Source of the DNA: Nymphalis io
Lineage: Eukaryota; Arthropoda; Insecta; Lepidoptera; Nymphalidae
Direction of reading: 5' to 3'
NCBI RefSeq assembly: GCF_905147045.1
Contig: NC_065891.1
Span: 12,781,001 to 12,845,000, forward strand
Length of the DNA: 64,000 nucleotides
Every line of letters begins with the position of its first letter. The stretch's first letter is position 1. The notes under the pieces were generated by a model. It was not told where the DNA came from and did no database searches. It was given only the letters and a program-made list of their open reading frames with translations. Shown in pieces: positions 12,651 to 24,333 of the stretch. Both the position numbers and the translations under genes were made by a program.

Positions 12651-13760
12651 ATACCTGAAGATTAGTTATTTTCTAGTTAAAAAGCTATTTACGTCAATAT
12701 GTTACCTTGACCCGAGTCGAGTAAATTATGATTCATTTTAGTACACCGTTTGCTTCGAACGTGTTTTCCAATTACCCTCGTAGTTCATTTTCATTATATC
12801 TTGGTAACCTCAGTTAATTGTAGTTTTTTTCCGAGAGTAGCCTCATTTTTATTCTGTTCTGCATTTCTAACACTTAGTACAATTTAATTTTAAATAACAT
12901 GTTTGAATGAGTCAATGTTTGAAAGAATAGATTTATAACAGAATATAAAATCAAAGTAAAAAAAATTATTCAAATCAGATGCCTTACATATTGGTTGTAG
13001 AAAAATGTAAACGGTTTATCAAACTAAAAATCATTTTACTTCATTTCACGGCGTAGGAGTAATCTTTTTGATACTCACTTGTTACCGTCTAAAAAGGTCC
13101 TACATTTTAAAATATCGCATAAAAAATAAACATTAATTAACGATTTTTAAAAACTTACATTTTATAAAGGAAAGTTTTAGAACTTTTTCGGGATCCTGAT
13201 TTAAAAGCGTATACAGTGTCTCACAAAAGAGTTATTTTAAATGAGTTTAAATACTGTGTAATCGGATAACCGACAGATTTATACTTGTTATTATAAAAAT
13301 ATTATAGTAGAAGTAGAAAGTGTTAAATTTATATTCGCTTGACTTCGATTTTAATAATTAAAATTATTTTAACCAATCTAATTCAATTTGACACAACTCT
13401 GCGGTTAAAATGTATATTTCAGTTGAGTGAACCACGAAGTTAAGCAATTAGATTCAAATATAAAGGGACATCCCTTTAATATTCCAAACTAACAGTTCAA
13501 AAGTTTCAAGATGAATTCTACAATTGTAATCTTTACGTTATTGCAATACGGGTTATATTTGTATGCATGTTCAACAAATTCCATTGTGTAGGTCAACAAT
13601 GATAGAACTGACAGGAGTTTTGCTAGCTTCCCACTGTAAATTTTGCAATAGGTACAAATTAATTAAATCGGACTTTATCCACTTAAAACAAATGTGTGAC
13701 ATCAATTGATTAAAATCAATTGATCAGGAAATGCAGCACAAAATGAATGAGTTAAAAGTA
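12651..13760. other. non-coding, nothing recognised
   Basis: AT-rich DNA without repeats matching the rest of the window. A small palindromic doublet of ATCAATTGAT lies near 13704-13727. Confidence 0.55.
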
Positions 13761-13764
13761 AAAA

Positions 13765-13960
13765 GCATATGAACAGCCTACTGCTGGGCAAACGATTCCT
13801 CTACTCTTGAAAAGAATGCTTGGATCGTATTCCACTACGCTGCTTTAATATAGTATAGCGAATACTCACGTGTCAGAATTTTGTCTAACACGTGCAGGTA
13901 TCACGAAAGTTAATGGTTCTTGCCGGGATCATTATTTATTGCCATAGAATTCAGAGCGAG
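13765..13960 (-). repeat. S1 SINE, degenerate
   Basis: It contains AACAGCCTACTGCTGGGCAA, GTATTCCACTACGCTGCTTT and an ACACGTGCAGGTATCACGA segment, all in reverse S1 order. Confidence 0.55.
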
Positions 13961-14509
13961 CTCATTTTATTTAGTCACTCTTATAGCAGATCAACGTGAC
14001 GACATAATTCCAATTTATATAAAAAAAATCGTAGTCTTCTGCTTACATTGATTTTGCAGTTTCTACCGAAAAATCTAAACTATGCAAACTGTACAGACTG
14101 ATTTATTTGTATTTACAAAACGTAATATATTTCTTGGATTTTTAATTATTAAAATTGTCTTGGGAGACATAACATCTTAATTTCTAAGGTTAGTGGCGCT
14201 ATGGCAATATAAATATATAATGAATTAATTTTATTGTCAATTTTTTATAACGACGTTTACTTCTTTTTTTTGTTATAATTTTTGCATGTTTTGTTTTTAT
14301 AAAGCTCTTTTTTTGTGCTTACGTAATTTAGTTCTTTTTTTAAATTTTATAACAAAGAATGTACTTTTTTTATGCGTAGGAACGCATGTTAAGTTAGCCT
14401 ATAAGCGAGGTATGCAATTTTTATATTTAAGTTATTTACGATTGTAGTCTAGAATAAGAAACAAAATTGTATACAGCGTTGGCTTCCTATTTAATAAAAT
14501 AAAAAAAAT

Positions 14510-14565
14510 AAAGCGCCAATGTGGACAGTGGTGACTATTTACCATCAGGTGGCATCTACCCTTCA
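14510..14565 (+). repeat. A-family retroposon, 3' fragment
   Basis: A short piece reading GCGCCAATGTGGACAGTGGTG and ACCATCAGGTGGC matches the 3' hairpin region of the family. Confidence 0.6.
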
Positions 14566-15139
14566 AATATTAAAAAAAACCTTTTTTTATTTACTTTATA
14601 AAAATACAAATCTTATTACAGTATATTAATTTTGAACAGCGTGTTATAAAAAATATTACTAATTTCACAATAAAGTCAAAACTGCTGGATTTAAAAATTT
14701 TCATTGACAGATTATTTTAGCTTAAACATAGAGTAACAGTTTAATTCACTTATTGAAATGCCGATCAATCCATCCAGCGAATGGTACTTGCGAGCATTGT
14801 CCAGGGCAATTGTAATCGTGGATTGCAGATATAATATTAATTACGACTGTGAATTAAATTAAACGCATTAGCAAGCTATCATTATAAAGTGTCAATGCAA
14901 GAAATGACAATATTAATTCATTTAATAATTGCTTGCTGACATAACGATATTGGTTTTGTAGTAATCGAATAAATTGTGTTTGAAGTTATAATTGTATTGA
15001 ATGTTCAATATTGGACACAATGTTGATTTCTTAATTATAATTTTAAACATATTAATTAAAAAATAAATTATGAATATAAAACAAATCGTTCCACATATTT
15101 GAGTGTGAACTAGGCCATCTCTACATATTTAAGGTAAAT

Positions 15140-15312
15140 AAGACGTGGTGGTAGGTCTTTGTGCAGGCCAGTCTGGGTGGGTTCCCAAGGTAGGTGGTGA
15201 TTTGGCGATGTAAGGAATGATTATTATTTCTTACATCGCCAATGTCTATGGGCGGTGGTGACCACTTACCATCAGGTGTCCAGTTGATCGCCCGCTTGCC
15301 TATAACATAAAA
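15140..15312 (+). repeat. A-family retroposon, internally deleted
   Basis: It joins the 5' end (GTGGTGGTAGGTCTTTGTGC) directly to the 3' half (GGCGATGTAAGG ... CTTACATCGCC ... ACTTACCATCAGGTG). The middle ~100 bp are missing. The 11-bp perfect inverted repeat GGCGATGTAAG/CTTACATCGCC lies inside it. Confidence 0.75.
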
Positions 15313-15696
15313 AATACAACTGAAACAAAAGGAGCCTTTGATCTTATAACTAGGCTTGCAAACATCGGAGCTTATACTGAAAGCAAGTAAAGACATTGGT
15401 ATCAACCCTTGCAAATCGTCTGTGACTTATCATATAGCTAGCATTCAAGCTATCATTCTTGCTACTAATTTTGTAGTAACATAATTTATCAATTAAAATT
15501 CCACTATTATAACATATTTTTATTCTTACACCAAGACTTGAGAACCTGATGGGATTACCGTAATTGAGACGTTTTATTATACAGGATAAAGTAAAATAAT
15601 CACATTGAAGGCCATTTCCTCTCTTGCGAAGAAATTTTCAGAACTTAGTATATTGCTGGTTCGTAGTATGTTTATAAGCATCTTTTTTATATATAT

Positions 15697-15988
15697 AGAA
15701 TAGGAAGGCGGACGAGCATATGGGCCACCTGATGGGAATTCCACGCCACGTCACCACACGCCCTTAGACATTGGCATTGTAAGAAATGTCAACCATCGCT
15801 TATACAGGCAATGCGCCACCAACCTTGGGAACTAAGATTTTATGTCTCTTGTGCCTGTAATTACACTGGCTCACTCACCCTTCAAACCAGAACACAACAA
15901 TAACAAGTACTCCTGTTTTGCGGTAGAATATCTGATGAGTGGGTGGTACCTACCCAGACGAGCTTGCACAAAGCTCTACCACCAGTAA
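15697..15988 (-). repeat. A-family retroposon, full length
   Basis: It runs from ATAGAATAGGAAGGCGGACG to GCTCTACCACCAG with all family blocks. One ~20-bp replacement lies just after GGCCACCTGATGG. Confidence 0.85.
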
Positions 15989-16384
15989 ATCTAAAGCAAA
16001 GGTAATCATTGAATAGAAGAACGAAGATTAGTACTTAGTATTATAATGACTAGTTGATTTCACGTAACCTCTAGGACATTTTATTGTTCCGTTTAAATAT
16101 ATTTAAAGTTAAGAAAATATAGAAGTAATTATTGTAATCTTCCTAATTTAGATTTTCAGTTCTATATCCTCTGTTACCGTCAAGCCCCACGTTTTACATT
16201 AAAACTTTTAATACTCAATTATCTTTAATACATTACTAAGAAATCAAGTATGTAGGTTGTTAGTGGCTCTGACGTTGGATTATTTCAAAGACATTCTGGA
16301 TAAATTAATTTTCGATAAAATATATTTATAAAAAAATATAGTTCTTAAAAATATCTTCTTATCAATATTTTATCTTCTTCTTGT

Positions 16385-17915
16385 TTTCTTCAATCTGGGG
16401 TACCGCAAGGTAGCGTTCTGTCACCGTTGCTATTTGCTATTTTTATTAATTCTGTCTCATCACTTCTTTCCTGTTATTATCCTCTTTATGCCGATGATCT
16501 ACAGTTATAGGTAACTACATCAATTAAAAACCTCGCTAATGCTATCCAAACATTAAATTCCGAAGTCGAAAAAATTGCAGTATAGTGTCGTTCATATGGA
16601 CTTTTAAAAAATTCGAGCAAATCGCAGGCGGCTATTATCGGCAGCTCCCAGCAATGGGACAAAATAAACCAGTCCTGAATCCCTCCCATCTTTCTTAAAG
16701 GCACTGCGCTTCCACTACTCTCAACGATTAAAAATTTGGGGCTAATATATAATTTACTGGTGGTAGGGCTTTGTGCAAGCTCGTCTGGGTAGGTACCACG
16801 CACTCATCAGATATTCTACCGCAAAACAGCAGTACTTGGTATTGTTGTGTTCCGGTTTGAAGGGTGAGTGAGCCAGTGTAATTACAGGCACAAGGGACAT
16901 AAAATCTTAGTTCCCAAGGTTGGTGGTGCATTGGATATGTAAGCGATGGTTGACATTTCTTACAATGCCAATGTCTATGGGCGTTGGTGACTACTTACCA
17001 TCAGGTGGTCCATATGCTCGTCCGCCTTCCTATTCTATAAAAAATAAAAAATAATAATATAGTCGCTCTTTTGGGTTCCTCAAGTAGCAGAGGTGAGTCG
17101 GAAAATTTTCGCCGCCATTGGCTCTCTCAGGCGTTGGCAAAAGTTTTTGCCGTATAAAACCAAACTCGCCTTAGCCACTCTTTGCTATTATCCCTATTGG
17201 ACTATGCCGACTCGGTCTATTTAGATATTTCTGAGGAACTGCTAAATAAACTAGAGCGCTTACAGAACATGTGTATTCGCTTCATATTTGGATTACGTAA
17301 ATATGATCATATTACCCAGCATCGTAAAACACAAAAGTGACTGCTAATACGGTTGCGTCGAAATATGCATGTGCTTTCTTTGCTTTATACCATACTCTAC
17401 CATCCTCAAACTCCAACCTACCTAAAAGAGCTGTTTACCTTCCCTGGCAATCAATTTGCGCTCTGAGCAAGACAATAAATTACTGATCCCCTCTGAGTTG
17501 TACTAAAATATACAGCAATTCCTTTACGGTAAAAGCAGTCAAACTATGGAATTCCCTGCCTCCAGAAATTCGTCAAGCTGAATCCGTACATATCTTTAAG
17601 AGTCGTTTGTATAATTATTATTTATCAATATAACTATAGCACGTTGTAGTATTATATGTATATGGTTATTTATTTCTTTTATAAGTTTATATGTATGTAT
17701 ATGTATTTCAATAAATTTTGAATATAAGTTGTTCGCACACTATGCCCGATTAATGCTCCTGGCAAAAAAATATATAAATATTTTTTTTACAGAGGATGCC
17801 TGGAAGAGATCACTGTAAGTGATAAGGCCGCCTTTGCATACTAATTGAGTACTTGTTATTATACGTTTGTAAATTGTTTGCAATAAAGATTAAATAAATA
17901 TAAAAATAGTTAATT
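16385..17915 (+). pseudogene. decayed Jockey/CR1-type LINE, split by an A-family insertion
   Basis: The left part reads QSGVPQGSVLSPLLFAIFIN ... LYADDLQL, the palm of a non-LTR reverse transcriptase with the YADD catalytic pair (16400-16510), followed by in-frame stops. An A-family retroposon (16750-17054) interrupts it. The right part (17062-17650) encodes broken pieces of the C-terminal region (KVFAAIGSLRRWQKFLPY and beyond). The 3' untranslated part, with TTGTTCGCACACTATGCCCG, ends near an AATAAA and an A-rich tail at ~17890-17915. It is 5'-truncated and dead. Its 3' end recurs inverted at 28288-28655 and partly at 30979-31103. Confidence 0.75.
16750..17054 (+). mobile_element. A-family retroposon with 7-bp target duplication
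   Basis: A full unit from TTTACTGGTGGTAGGGCTTT to TTCCTATTCTATAAAAAATA. It is flanked by TAATATA at 16743-16749 and 17055-17061, with the LINE sequence continuing on both sides. The A-rich end sits on the right, which sets transcript direction as + and shows the family moves by retroposition. Confidence 0.85.
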
Positions 17916-17919
17916 AAAA

Positions 17920-18036
17920 TCCTATCTAATATTATTAATCCGAAAGTGAATTTGTTTACTTGCTTGTTACGATTTAACGTACTAAATTGACGATCGTGAA
18001 ATTTTCATTCACATTTTCAGGGGTATAGAATAGGAG
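17920..18036 (+). mobile_element. Helitron-like 5' terminus
   Basis: It starts TCCTATCTAATATTATTAAT, then CGAAAGTGAATTTGTTTACT, and ends ATTTTCAGGGGTATAGAATA. This is the pattern I recall for lepidopteran non-autonomous Helitron 5' ends. No matching 3' end was seen close by, so it is probably truncated. Confidence 0.5.
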
Positions 18037-18154
18037 TAAGTAATTAACAAGTATATATTTATGACTTTGAAAGGCAAGTAGAGAAAATATAAGTACCATG
18101 ATTACCAAAAATAAAAAAACGTTGGGGTGTGTGGATGTGGGTCACATTGCTATT

Positions 18155-18330
18155 TTGTAAGAATTCACTTCGAATCGCTTTAGTGAAAATATTGTAAACT
18201 AATACGATGGTGATACGCTATTTTAATGCTTGTATCCTTTAAATTTTATGATTCTTATATTCATCTAATGACGCATGTAACTATCTCGTATTGTACTACG
18301 GTAATAGTTTTCCGAGATAAGCGAGTTTAT
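18155..18330 (+). repeat. MITE-like element, diverged copy of 41769-41951
   Basis: It shares CTATTTTGTAAGAATTCACTTCG, GGTGATACGCTATTTT and the following ATCCTTTAAAT block with the better copy at 41769-41951. Its right terminal repeat is not clear. Confidence 0.5.
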
Positions 18331-19335
18331 TCGTACACAATTGCTTTATTGATAAGTAGCGCTTTGATTTAGTTAAACATACAGCATTTAATTGAGGTAC
18401 GAGAAAGTACTGCGGTATGGAATAATAACTTTTTGAAATAGGTATGTATAGAAAAAAAGAAATACGTCGGATCTGAAATGAAAATGGCGAAAGAAATGCG
18501 ATGAAATCATTTTCTTATTCATTTCTATTACCATAGGCGATTATTTCACACCCAAGGAGAGTAATTTAGTCGTTTTAAGCTACACAAACTATATATTAAG
18601 AAATTCGCACATTTTTAAATCTTTTAGAATTTTCGACCGTCTTTATGTACATCGTTTAGAAGAGAATTATTAACCCTAAGCACCTAACTGCGTAACAGAG
18701 AAAGTATTTTCTATTGTTTGCTAATCAGTAAAATATATTAAAACACTAAATAATTACAAAAGGTATAGGTTTTTTTATTGTTATTTTTTGTTGCATAGCT
18801 ATTGCGTTAACAAAGCCTTGGGTGACAAGTTTCATTAGGATGTAATGAAGTTATTTTTTAATAATATTTTAATACAAGTATAAATTTCTGTGCTCCAAGA
18901 AACGAAAAAAATGTAAACAAAAAACTTATTTCTAAAGCATTTTACGTTCCCAGACATTGTCTAGGTAGATCACATATTAAAAAAAAATAAGTATCCAGGA
19001 GGTATACGTTCATTAATAAATACACTGACAATATTTATAAATACATGTCATTCGTAAAATGGCTACAAAAAATACTGTTTAAATTAAAACCAGTTAATGA
19101 GCTAGTAATTGGAATTGGTAATGTAGAAGTGGATATACATTGTAAATGTTCAATCAGAGTTTTGTTAACATCGCAACGACCATGTTATTTTTAGTTAATG
19201 TTTTCAGATATTCAACATATAAACATTTATAATAATAATATTAATAATAATTTATTTATCCAAGTAATAAGACTCATATACAAAATTACAAAAAAACGGT
19301 TTCAACTTTACAAAAAAATATATAATACCAATAAC
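18331..19335. other. non-coding, nothing recognised
   Basis: AT-rich DNA with no recognisable gene or repeat. Confidence 0.55.
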
Positions 19336-19339
19336 GACA

Positions 19340-19450
19340 GTTGTAGGGCTTTATGCAAATCCGTCTGGGTAGGTACCACCCAGTCACCAAACATTTTTCT
19401 GCAAATACTCAGTACTATTGTGGTATTTGGTAAAATAAGTGAGAGCTAGT
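19340..19450 (+). repeat. A-family retroposon, 5' fragment
   Basis: It reads GTTGTAGGGCTTTATGCAAA, CGTCTGGGTAGGTACCACCC and a diverged remainder. Confidence 0.65.
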
Positions 19451-20149
19451 GAAACTTGTGGTACAATATAACAATTAATTTATATATATTATTTACATTT
19501 TATTTTATTTACAAATAAGTACTTTATAAGTTATAATATCTTATTATAAGTTGTAGTAATATAACTACATTGCATGCTTTAGTGACTTTTTTTGTGATGA
19601 CTTGACTTTTATAAATGTACAAAGTTTTAATAAGTTTACTTTTGTGAAGAGTCGTTAGTAGGGATAACTGAATTCTAAGTAATAATACTAAGTTTAGACA
19701 CTCAGTCTTTTCTAGAATATTGTCTAGCAGGTCTTTTTGTATTAAAATTTACATACACTGTTTCCATGGCAACTTAATTTGAAAATCTAATCTCGTATTG
19801 TTACAGATTTCAAGGTACGAAACAAGTACGACAGATTAGTCTGCGGACGTAGATTGCGAAATCTGATATATTTGTTTGTTCGTCACTTTTATCGAAGTTT
19901 ACCTTGATACATCAAAATGTTACAAAATCTAGATAGAGATTGAAATAACTCAGTTCGATGACATTAAATTATACTCAAGGGCGATCGAAGAAATTATAAC
20001 GTTTTTAATTACTAAAATTATTTATAATTGTTTCAAATTTGACGGAAAATCCTTAAAAAGATGTTGCCCTACATACCAGAACGATTAGTAACAAGTGGTA
20101 AGCTACTAAGATATAACATTGTAAGTAGCATTAACAAATAGATAATAAT

Positions 20150-20340
20150 GTCCTCCTGACCGGAACAAATTGCGGTCTGTGCGGCTACTATATAGGCTAG
20201 CTATCCGCGCAGGATATATTATAATACAAAACATAGCACTCCCTATTCCCTCAGTCTCGTAGTCGGATGGGACAAAGGAGAATCCGAACCCGGAACCTCG
20301 AGATCTGTAGCATAAGCTAACTAGTTAGCTAGGCTAGCCG
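20150..20340 (-). repeat. S3-related SINE, degenerate
   Basis: It has CTATCCGCGCAGGATATATT, CACTCCCTATTCCCTCAGTC and GTCGGATGGGAC in reverse S3 order. The head differs from S3 (CCGAACCCGGAACCTCGAGA), so it may be a variant or chimera. Confidence 0.45.
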
Positions 20341-20685
20341 ACAGGATATCAACAAATATATATGTATAATAATAGTTGTATATAAGTATTATATAAAGCG
20401 GGTACGCTGTTTTGGAACGTAGTTTGTGTTTTCATTACTATATGTTTCTTGTGGCTTCACGCACGTTGAAATAACTGTATTTAAAATAGAACTAATTGCG
20501 TCATTAGCGTAAAAACAAGGCATCACGAATAAGATGTAAATTTGGATTGGAAATTTCCTTAAATGGAAATTTCATTAATAAAACAATAATATGTTAATAA
20601 AACGATTATATATAATATTAACGTTCATATGTTATTTAAATTACTATAATATATAAGAAAATCTTTATATATATATAAAGATCCG

Positions 20686-20790
20686 AATCATGCAGGTTTC
20701 TTAAGATGTATTCGTTCACCGCTGAATGTTTCAATAAACTGTTAAAACTAAAGAAAATACCGATACGAAATTACCGTTTGACACGTGCTA
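20686..20790 (-). repeat. S1 SINE middle fragment, degenerate
   Basis: ATCATGCAGGTTTCTTAAGA and TATTCGTTCACCG match the S1 centre in reverse. Confidence 0.35.
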
Positions 20791-21041
20791 ACTTAGATGT
20801 GACAAATTCGTGATATAAGCATAAATAAATAAATTCATGGCATATTTTACCACCTAAACGTAATGTTATAATGTTATCAATTTTTTACACATATACAAAC
20901 ACATTGATAACACACACTGTCACACATACGAGTTTTTACGAGTATTTCGTTTTTAATAAAGTATACTGTTTTTGATATCTATTTATTCGTACATGTTTTA
21001 TTTTCAAGCAACTCTATTAACATAAGTAGTTATACATTTAC

Positions 21042-21118
21042 CTGACGAGCCGGTTGGCGTGGTTGGTGGATGCTTGCCTTTCACGTCGAAGGTTGTGGGT
21101 TCGATTCCCACCCAGGAC
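21042..21118 (+). mobile_element. S2 SINE head (first of three pieces of one copy)
   Basis: A tRNA-like head from GACGAGCCGGTTGGCGTGG to the box-B arm GGGTTCGATTCCCACCC and then AGGAC. The anticodon-loop equivalent CTTTCAC is that of tRNA-Glu(TTC). The SINE body does not continue here. It resumes at 24231 after the inserted LINE, and again at 27615 after the inserted RTE element. It is not a functional tRNA gene: the acceptor ends do not pair and the same head recurs in dispersed copies. Confidence 0.8.
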
Positions 21119-23354
21119 TATGCTTGTTCGTCAGGGCGGATGTTTGTTGTCACCGATTGCGCTGCTTGGAGGACCCCTCCTTCTCCATGTTGGTGGTACG
21201 TGTGGACCTGGTTCGTCAGAGTCGAGTCTACGTGTGCCTCTACAGATCCCACAATGGTGACTTGGAGACAAGCCGATTATTCGACCATCTTAGTCGGGTG
21301 GCAGATGCTGCGCAAGAGCAGTTTCCTAACGCGGAATTGGTGTTTTTGGGGGATTTTAATGCTCACCATGAATCATGGTTGAAATCCCTCAAAACTGACC
21401 ATGCTGGAAGAACTGCTCATGCTTTTGCTCTCACACACGACTTGACCCAACTGGTTGATCAGCCCACCAGGATCACAAACATTGATGGGCAAGCGCCTTC
21501 TCTACTGGATCTTCTGCTGACTTCTCACCCGGTGGAATATCAGGTTGTGGTTCAGGCTCCTCTTGGATCTTCAGATCACGGCCTTATATCTACCAAAGTG
21601 CCACAGGCCAAGCTGCCGCCATCAGCGGTATGCAAACGTCGCGTTTGGCACTATAAGTCGGCAGATTGGGACGATATGCGCGATTACTATGCGTCAGTCC
21701 CTTGGAAGGAACGTTGCTTCAGTGGGAATGACCCGACAGCTAGTGCCGCTGCTGTTGCTGATGAGATCATGTTAGGAATGGAATACTACATTCCTAGCTC
21801 AGATCTCATCAATAGGGGTACGCGTAACCGTTGGTTCACGCGTGAATGTGCCGACGCTGTATCATCTAAGCAGGCGGCATATCGCGCGTGGATCAACGGC
21901 TGCATTAGCGGGGCATCTAACATTGACTCACTGAAAGCAAACTACAATAAAAATTCCAAGTCCTGTAGGAAGGCATACACGAGAGCGGATGCACAGCGCA
22001 TTGTACAGATTGGTCATGACCTTATTTCGCATCCTAGGGGCTCCCGTAGCTTCTGGCGTCTGACCAAGTCTGTGCAAAACAATTTCTGCCAACCTTCGCT
22101 GCCACCGCTCATAAATCCGGACGGATCGCTAGCTCACAGTCCGCAGGAGAAAGCCGACCTCCTGGCTAAACTCTTTGCCGACAATTCTGTGATCGATGAT
22201 TGTAGTGCGCAGTCACCAACAATACCTTCATGTGGCCACACGATGCCTGACATCAAAATCAGGCAACGTGATGTGCGTGCGGAGCTGCAATCACTCGATA
22301 TACGGAAAGCTAGCGGTCCCGATGGAATACCAGCCATTGTGCTGAAGAAGTGCGCGGCGGAGCTGTCTCCTGTGTTAACGCGCCTGTTCCAACTTTCTCT
22401 CTCTTCGGGATGTGTGCCGGAGGCTTGGAGAAGAGCTTATGTGCAAGCGGTTCCCAAAAAAGGGGATCGGTCTGACCCGGCAAATTATCGGCCAATAGCT
22501 ATCACCTCAGTACTTTGTAAGGTGATGGAACGGATTTTAAACAACCAACTGATCCATTACCTAGAAGATCACTGTCTAATTAATGATCGTCAGTACGGGT
22601 TTCGACCAAAACGGTCCACAGGTGATCTTCTAGCGTACGTAACGCACCTCTGGGGTGAAGCTATCGACAAGCATGGAGAATCGTTGGCTGTCAGCCTCGA
22701 TATCTCCAAGGCTTTCGACAGGGTCTGGCACAGAAGTCTTCTCTCCAAGCTACCGGCATATGGTCTGCCTGCTCAGCTATGCACCTGGATTGCCAGCTTC
22801 CTACACAAGCGTAGCCTTCGTGTTTTAGTAGATGGTTGCGCTTCACAATTCTATGTAGTGAATGCTGGCGTCCCCCAGGGATCTGTGCTATCTCCCACAC
22901 TCTTTCTTTTGCATATCAATGATATGCTCTCTCTTGGGAACATACATTGCTATGCAGATGATAGTACAGTGCATGGTGGATACCACGGACGCGCAGTGGC
23001 TGGGTGGGCGGAAACTGAGGAGAGGCGGGAGAATTTTGTTATTGAACTCGATAGGACATTAGAGCTCATCGCCAAATGGGGTTCTGATAATCTTGTTGAG
23101 TTTAATGCCAAGAAAACACAGGTGTGCGCTCTCACAGCGAAAAAGTCACCATTTTACCCTCATCCCTCCCTCTGTGGCACACCGCTGATGATACAAAGCA
23201 AAATCGCCATGCTGGGGATGGACGTTCGCTGCGACCTTAGTCCAAGGGATTACATCGAGGCTATTATAAAAACAGCTTCACGAAAACTCGGAGTTCTGAA
23301 CACGTGCGGCGTTTTTTCACGCCACAACAACTGTGCCTGTTATACAAAACACAG
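21070..23354 (+). pseudogene. LINE ORF2: endonuclease plus reverse transcriptase, part 1
   Basis: The frame runs open for about 760 codons; its first ~16 codons are SINE-derived, so the apparent ATG is not the native start. The end of an AP-type endonuclease is visible with AELVFLGDFNAHHESW (about residues 88-105) and SSDHGLI (about 168-174). The reverse transcriptase follows: ASGPDGIPAIVLKKC, VPKKGDRSDPANYRPIAITS, ISKAFDRVWH, NAGVPQGSVLSP and YADDSTVHG (YADD at residues 628-631, the catalytic aspartates). It makes cDNA from its own RNA at a nicked target site. The A-family insertion after the CAG codon at 23352-23354 cuts the frame. Confidence 0.85.
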
Positions 23355-23665
23355 GGTTTTTTACTGGTGGTAGGGCTTTGTGCAAGCTCGTCTGGGTAGG
23401 TACCACCCACTCATCAGATATTCTACCGCAAAACTGATATTGTTGTGTTCCGGTTTGAAGGGTGAGTGAGCCAGTGTAATTACAGGCACAAGGGACATAA
23501 AATCTTAGTTCCCAAGGTTGGTGGCGCATTGGATATGTAAGCGATGGTTGACATTTCTTACAATGCCAATGTCTAAGAGCGTTGGTGACCACTTACCATC
23601 AGGTGGCCCATATGCTCGTCCGCCTTCCTATTCTATAAAAAAAAAAAAACAAAAAAAAAAAAAAG
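23355..23665 (+). mobile_element. A-family retroposon inserted in the LINE
   Basis: A full unit from TTTACTGGTGGTAGGGCTTT to TTCCTATTCTATAAAAAAAA with a long A-rich tail. It interrupts the LINE frame exactly between codons CAG (23352-23354) and GTA (23666-23668). No clear target duplication beyond one or two G is visible. Confidence 0.85.
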
Positions 23666-24118
23666 GTACGGTCTTGCGTTGAATATTGCTCGCACCTTTG
23701 GGATGGCTCCGCTAAGTACCTAATGGAGGCCTTGGACCGGTTGCAGCGACGTGCAGTACGCATTATTGGCAACGTAAAGTGCACAAACACCCTTGAACCT
23801 TTACAATTGCGTCGCGAGATAGCAGCACTGAGCGCTTTCTATCGTCTGTATCACGGCGAGTGCTCTGAGGAATTATTCTCTCTAATTCCTGCTTCCCTCT
23901 TCTTTCTTAAGTCCACGCGAGCTGGTTCTCGATGTCACCGCCTAACTGTGACATCAATTCCATCGCGCACAAAGAAATTTGGCAACTCCTTTCTTTGTCG
24001 CACTACCAAAAAATGGAATTCCTTACCAGCTCACGTATTCCCCTCCTCTTACAACCCGGGTTCCTTCAAACGAGGCGTGAAGAGGCATCTTGCGGGCCGG
24101 CAAGGCGGGGACGGCTAG
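23666..24118 (+). pseudogene. LINE ORF2, C-terminal part 2
   Basis: The frame continues after the insertion as VRSCVEYCSHLWDGSAKYLM, then EALDRLQRRAVRIIG, and ends at TAG (24116-24118) after a basic tail FKRGVKRHLAGRQGGDG. Joined conceptually to part 1 there is no frameshift. The region corresponds to the usual C-terminal domain after the reverse transcriptase of Jockey/CR1 elements. A worn copy of the same 3' end is at 57090-57225. Confidence 0.8.
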
Positions 24119-24230
24119 TACAGAACATTCTTCCCGACTGTACTGGCCGTCGTCGCGTTTGGACTCTACTACCACTTACCATCAGGTGGAGTAGAGTCAT
24201 TTGCCATACCGGGTCATATAAAAAAAAAAA

Positions 24231-24333
24231 GGACAAATATCTGAGTGTATGAACATGTCTGTTTGTCCTGATGTAATTATCTATATAAGTATGTATTTAC
24301 AAAAGAAAAAATAGTATATGTAGTATATCAGTT
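24231..24333 (+). mobile_element. S2 SINE, middle piece
   Basis: GGACAAATATCTGAGTGTATG, TCTGTTTGTCCTGATGTAATT and the following ATCTATATAAGTATGTATTT block continue S2 as in the copy at 39644. The last 12 bases (24322-24333, AGTATATCAGTT) are the left target duplication of the RTE insertion. Confidence 0.85.

Larger units (their letters stand above)
21119..24230 (+). mobile_element. Jockey/CR1-type LINE, 5'-truncated, inserted in an S2 SINE
   Basis: The insertion lies between two copies of GGAC (21115-21118 and 24231-24234) that rejoin the S2 sequence. It starts inside the endonuclease domain, so most of the 5' half is missing. It ends with a 3' untranslated region containing the near-perfect stem CTCTACTACCAC / GTGGAGTAGAG around ACTTACCATCAGGTGG, and then an A-run. 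It carries the A-family insertion 23355-23665. Apart from that insertion and the 5' truncation, the reading frame is open, which suggests a fairly recent arrival. Confidence 0.85.

Noticed and set aside
15121..16931. several 60-105-codon frames
   Set aside because: They are translations of A-family retroposon copies (for example the recurring RHQPWELRFYVPCACNYTGS peptide), not genes.
21042..21118. tRNA-Glu gene
   Set aside because: It looks like a tRNA with CTTTCAC anticodon loop and box B, but the acceptor ends do not pair and the same sequence is the head of dispersed SINE copies at 31934, 39644 and 42395.
21070..23373. 767-codon single-exon host gene
   Set aside because: Endonuclease and reverse transcriptase motifs, target-site repeats and an inserted retroposon show it is a LINE fragment.
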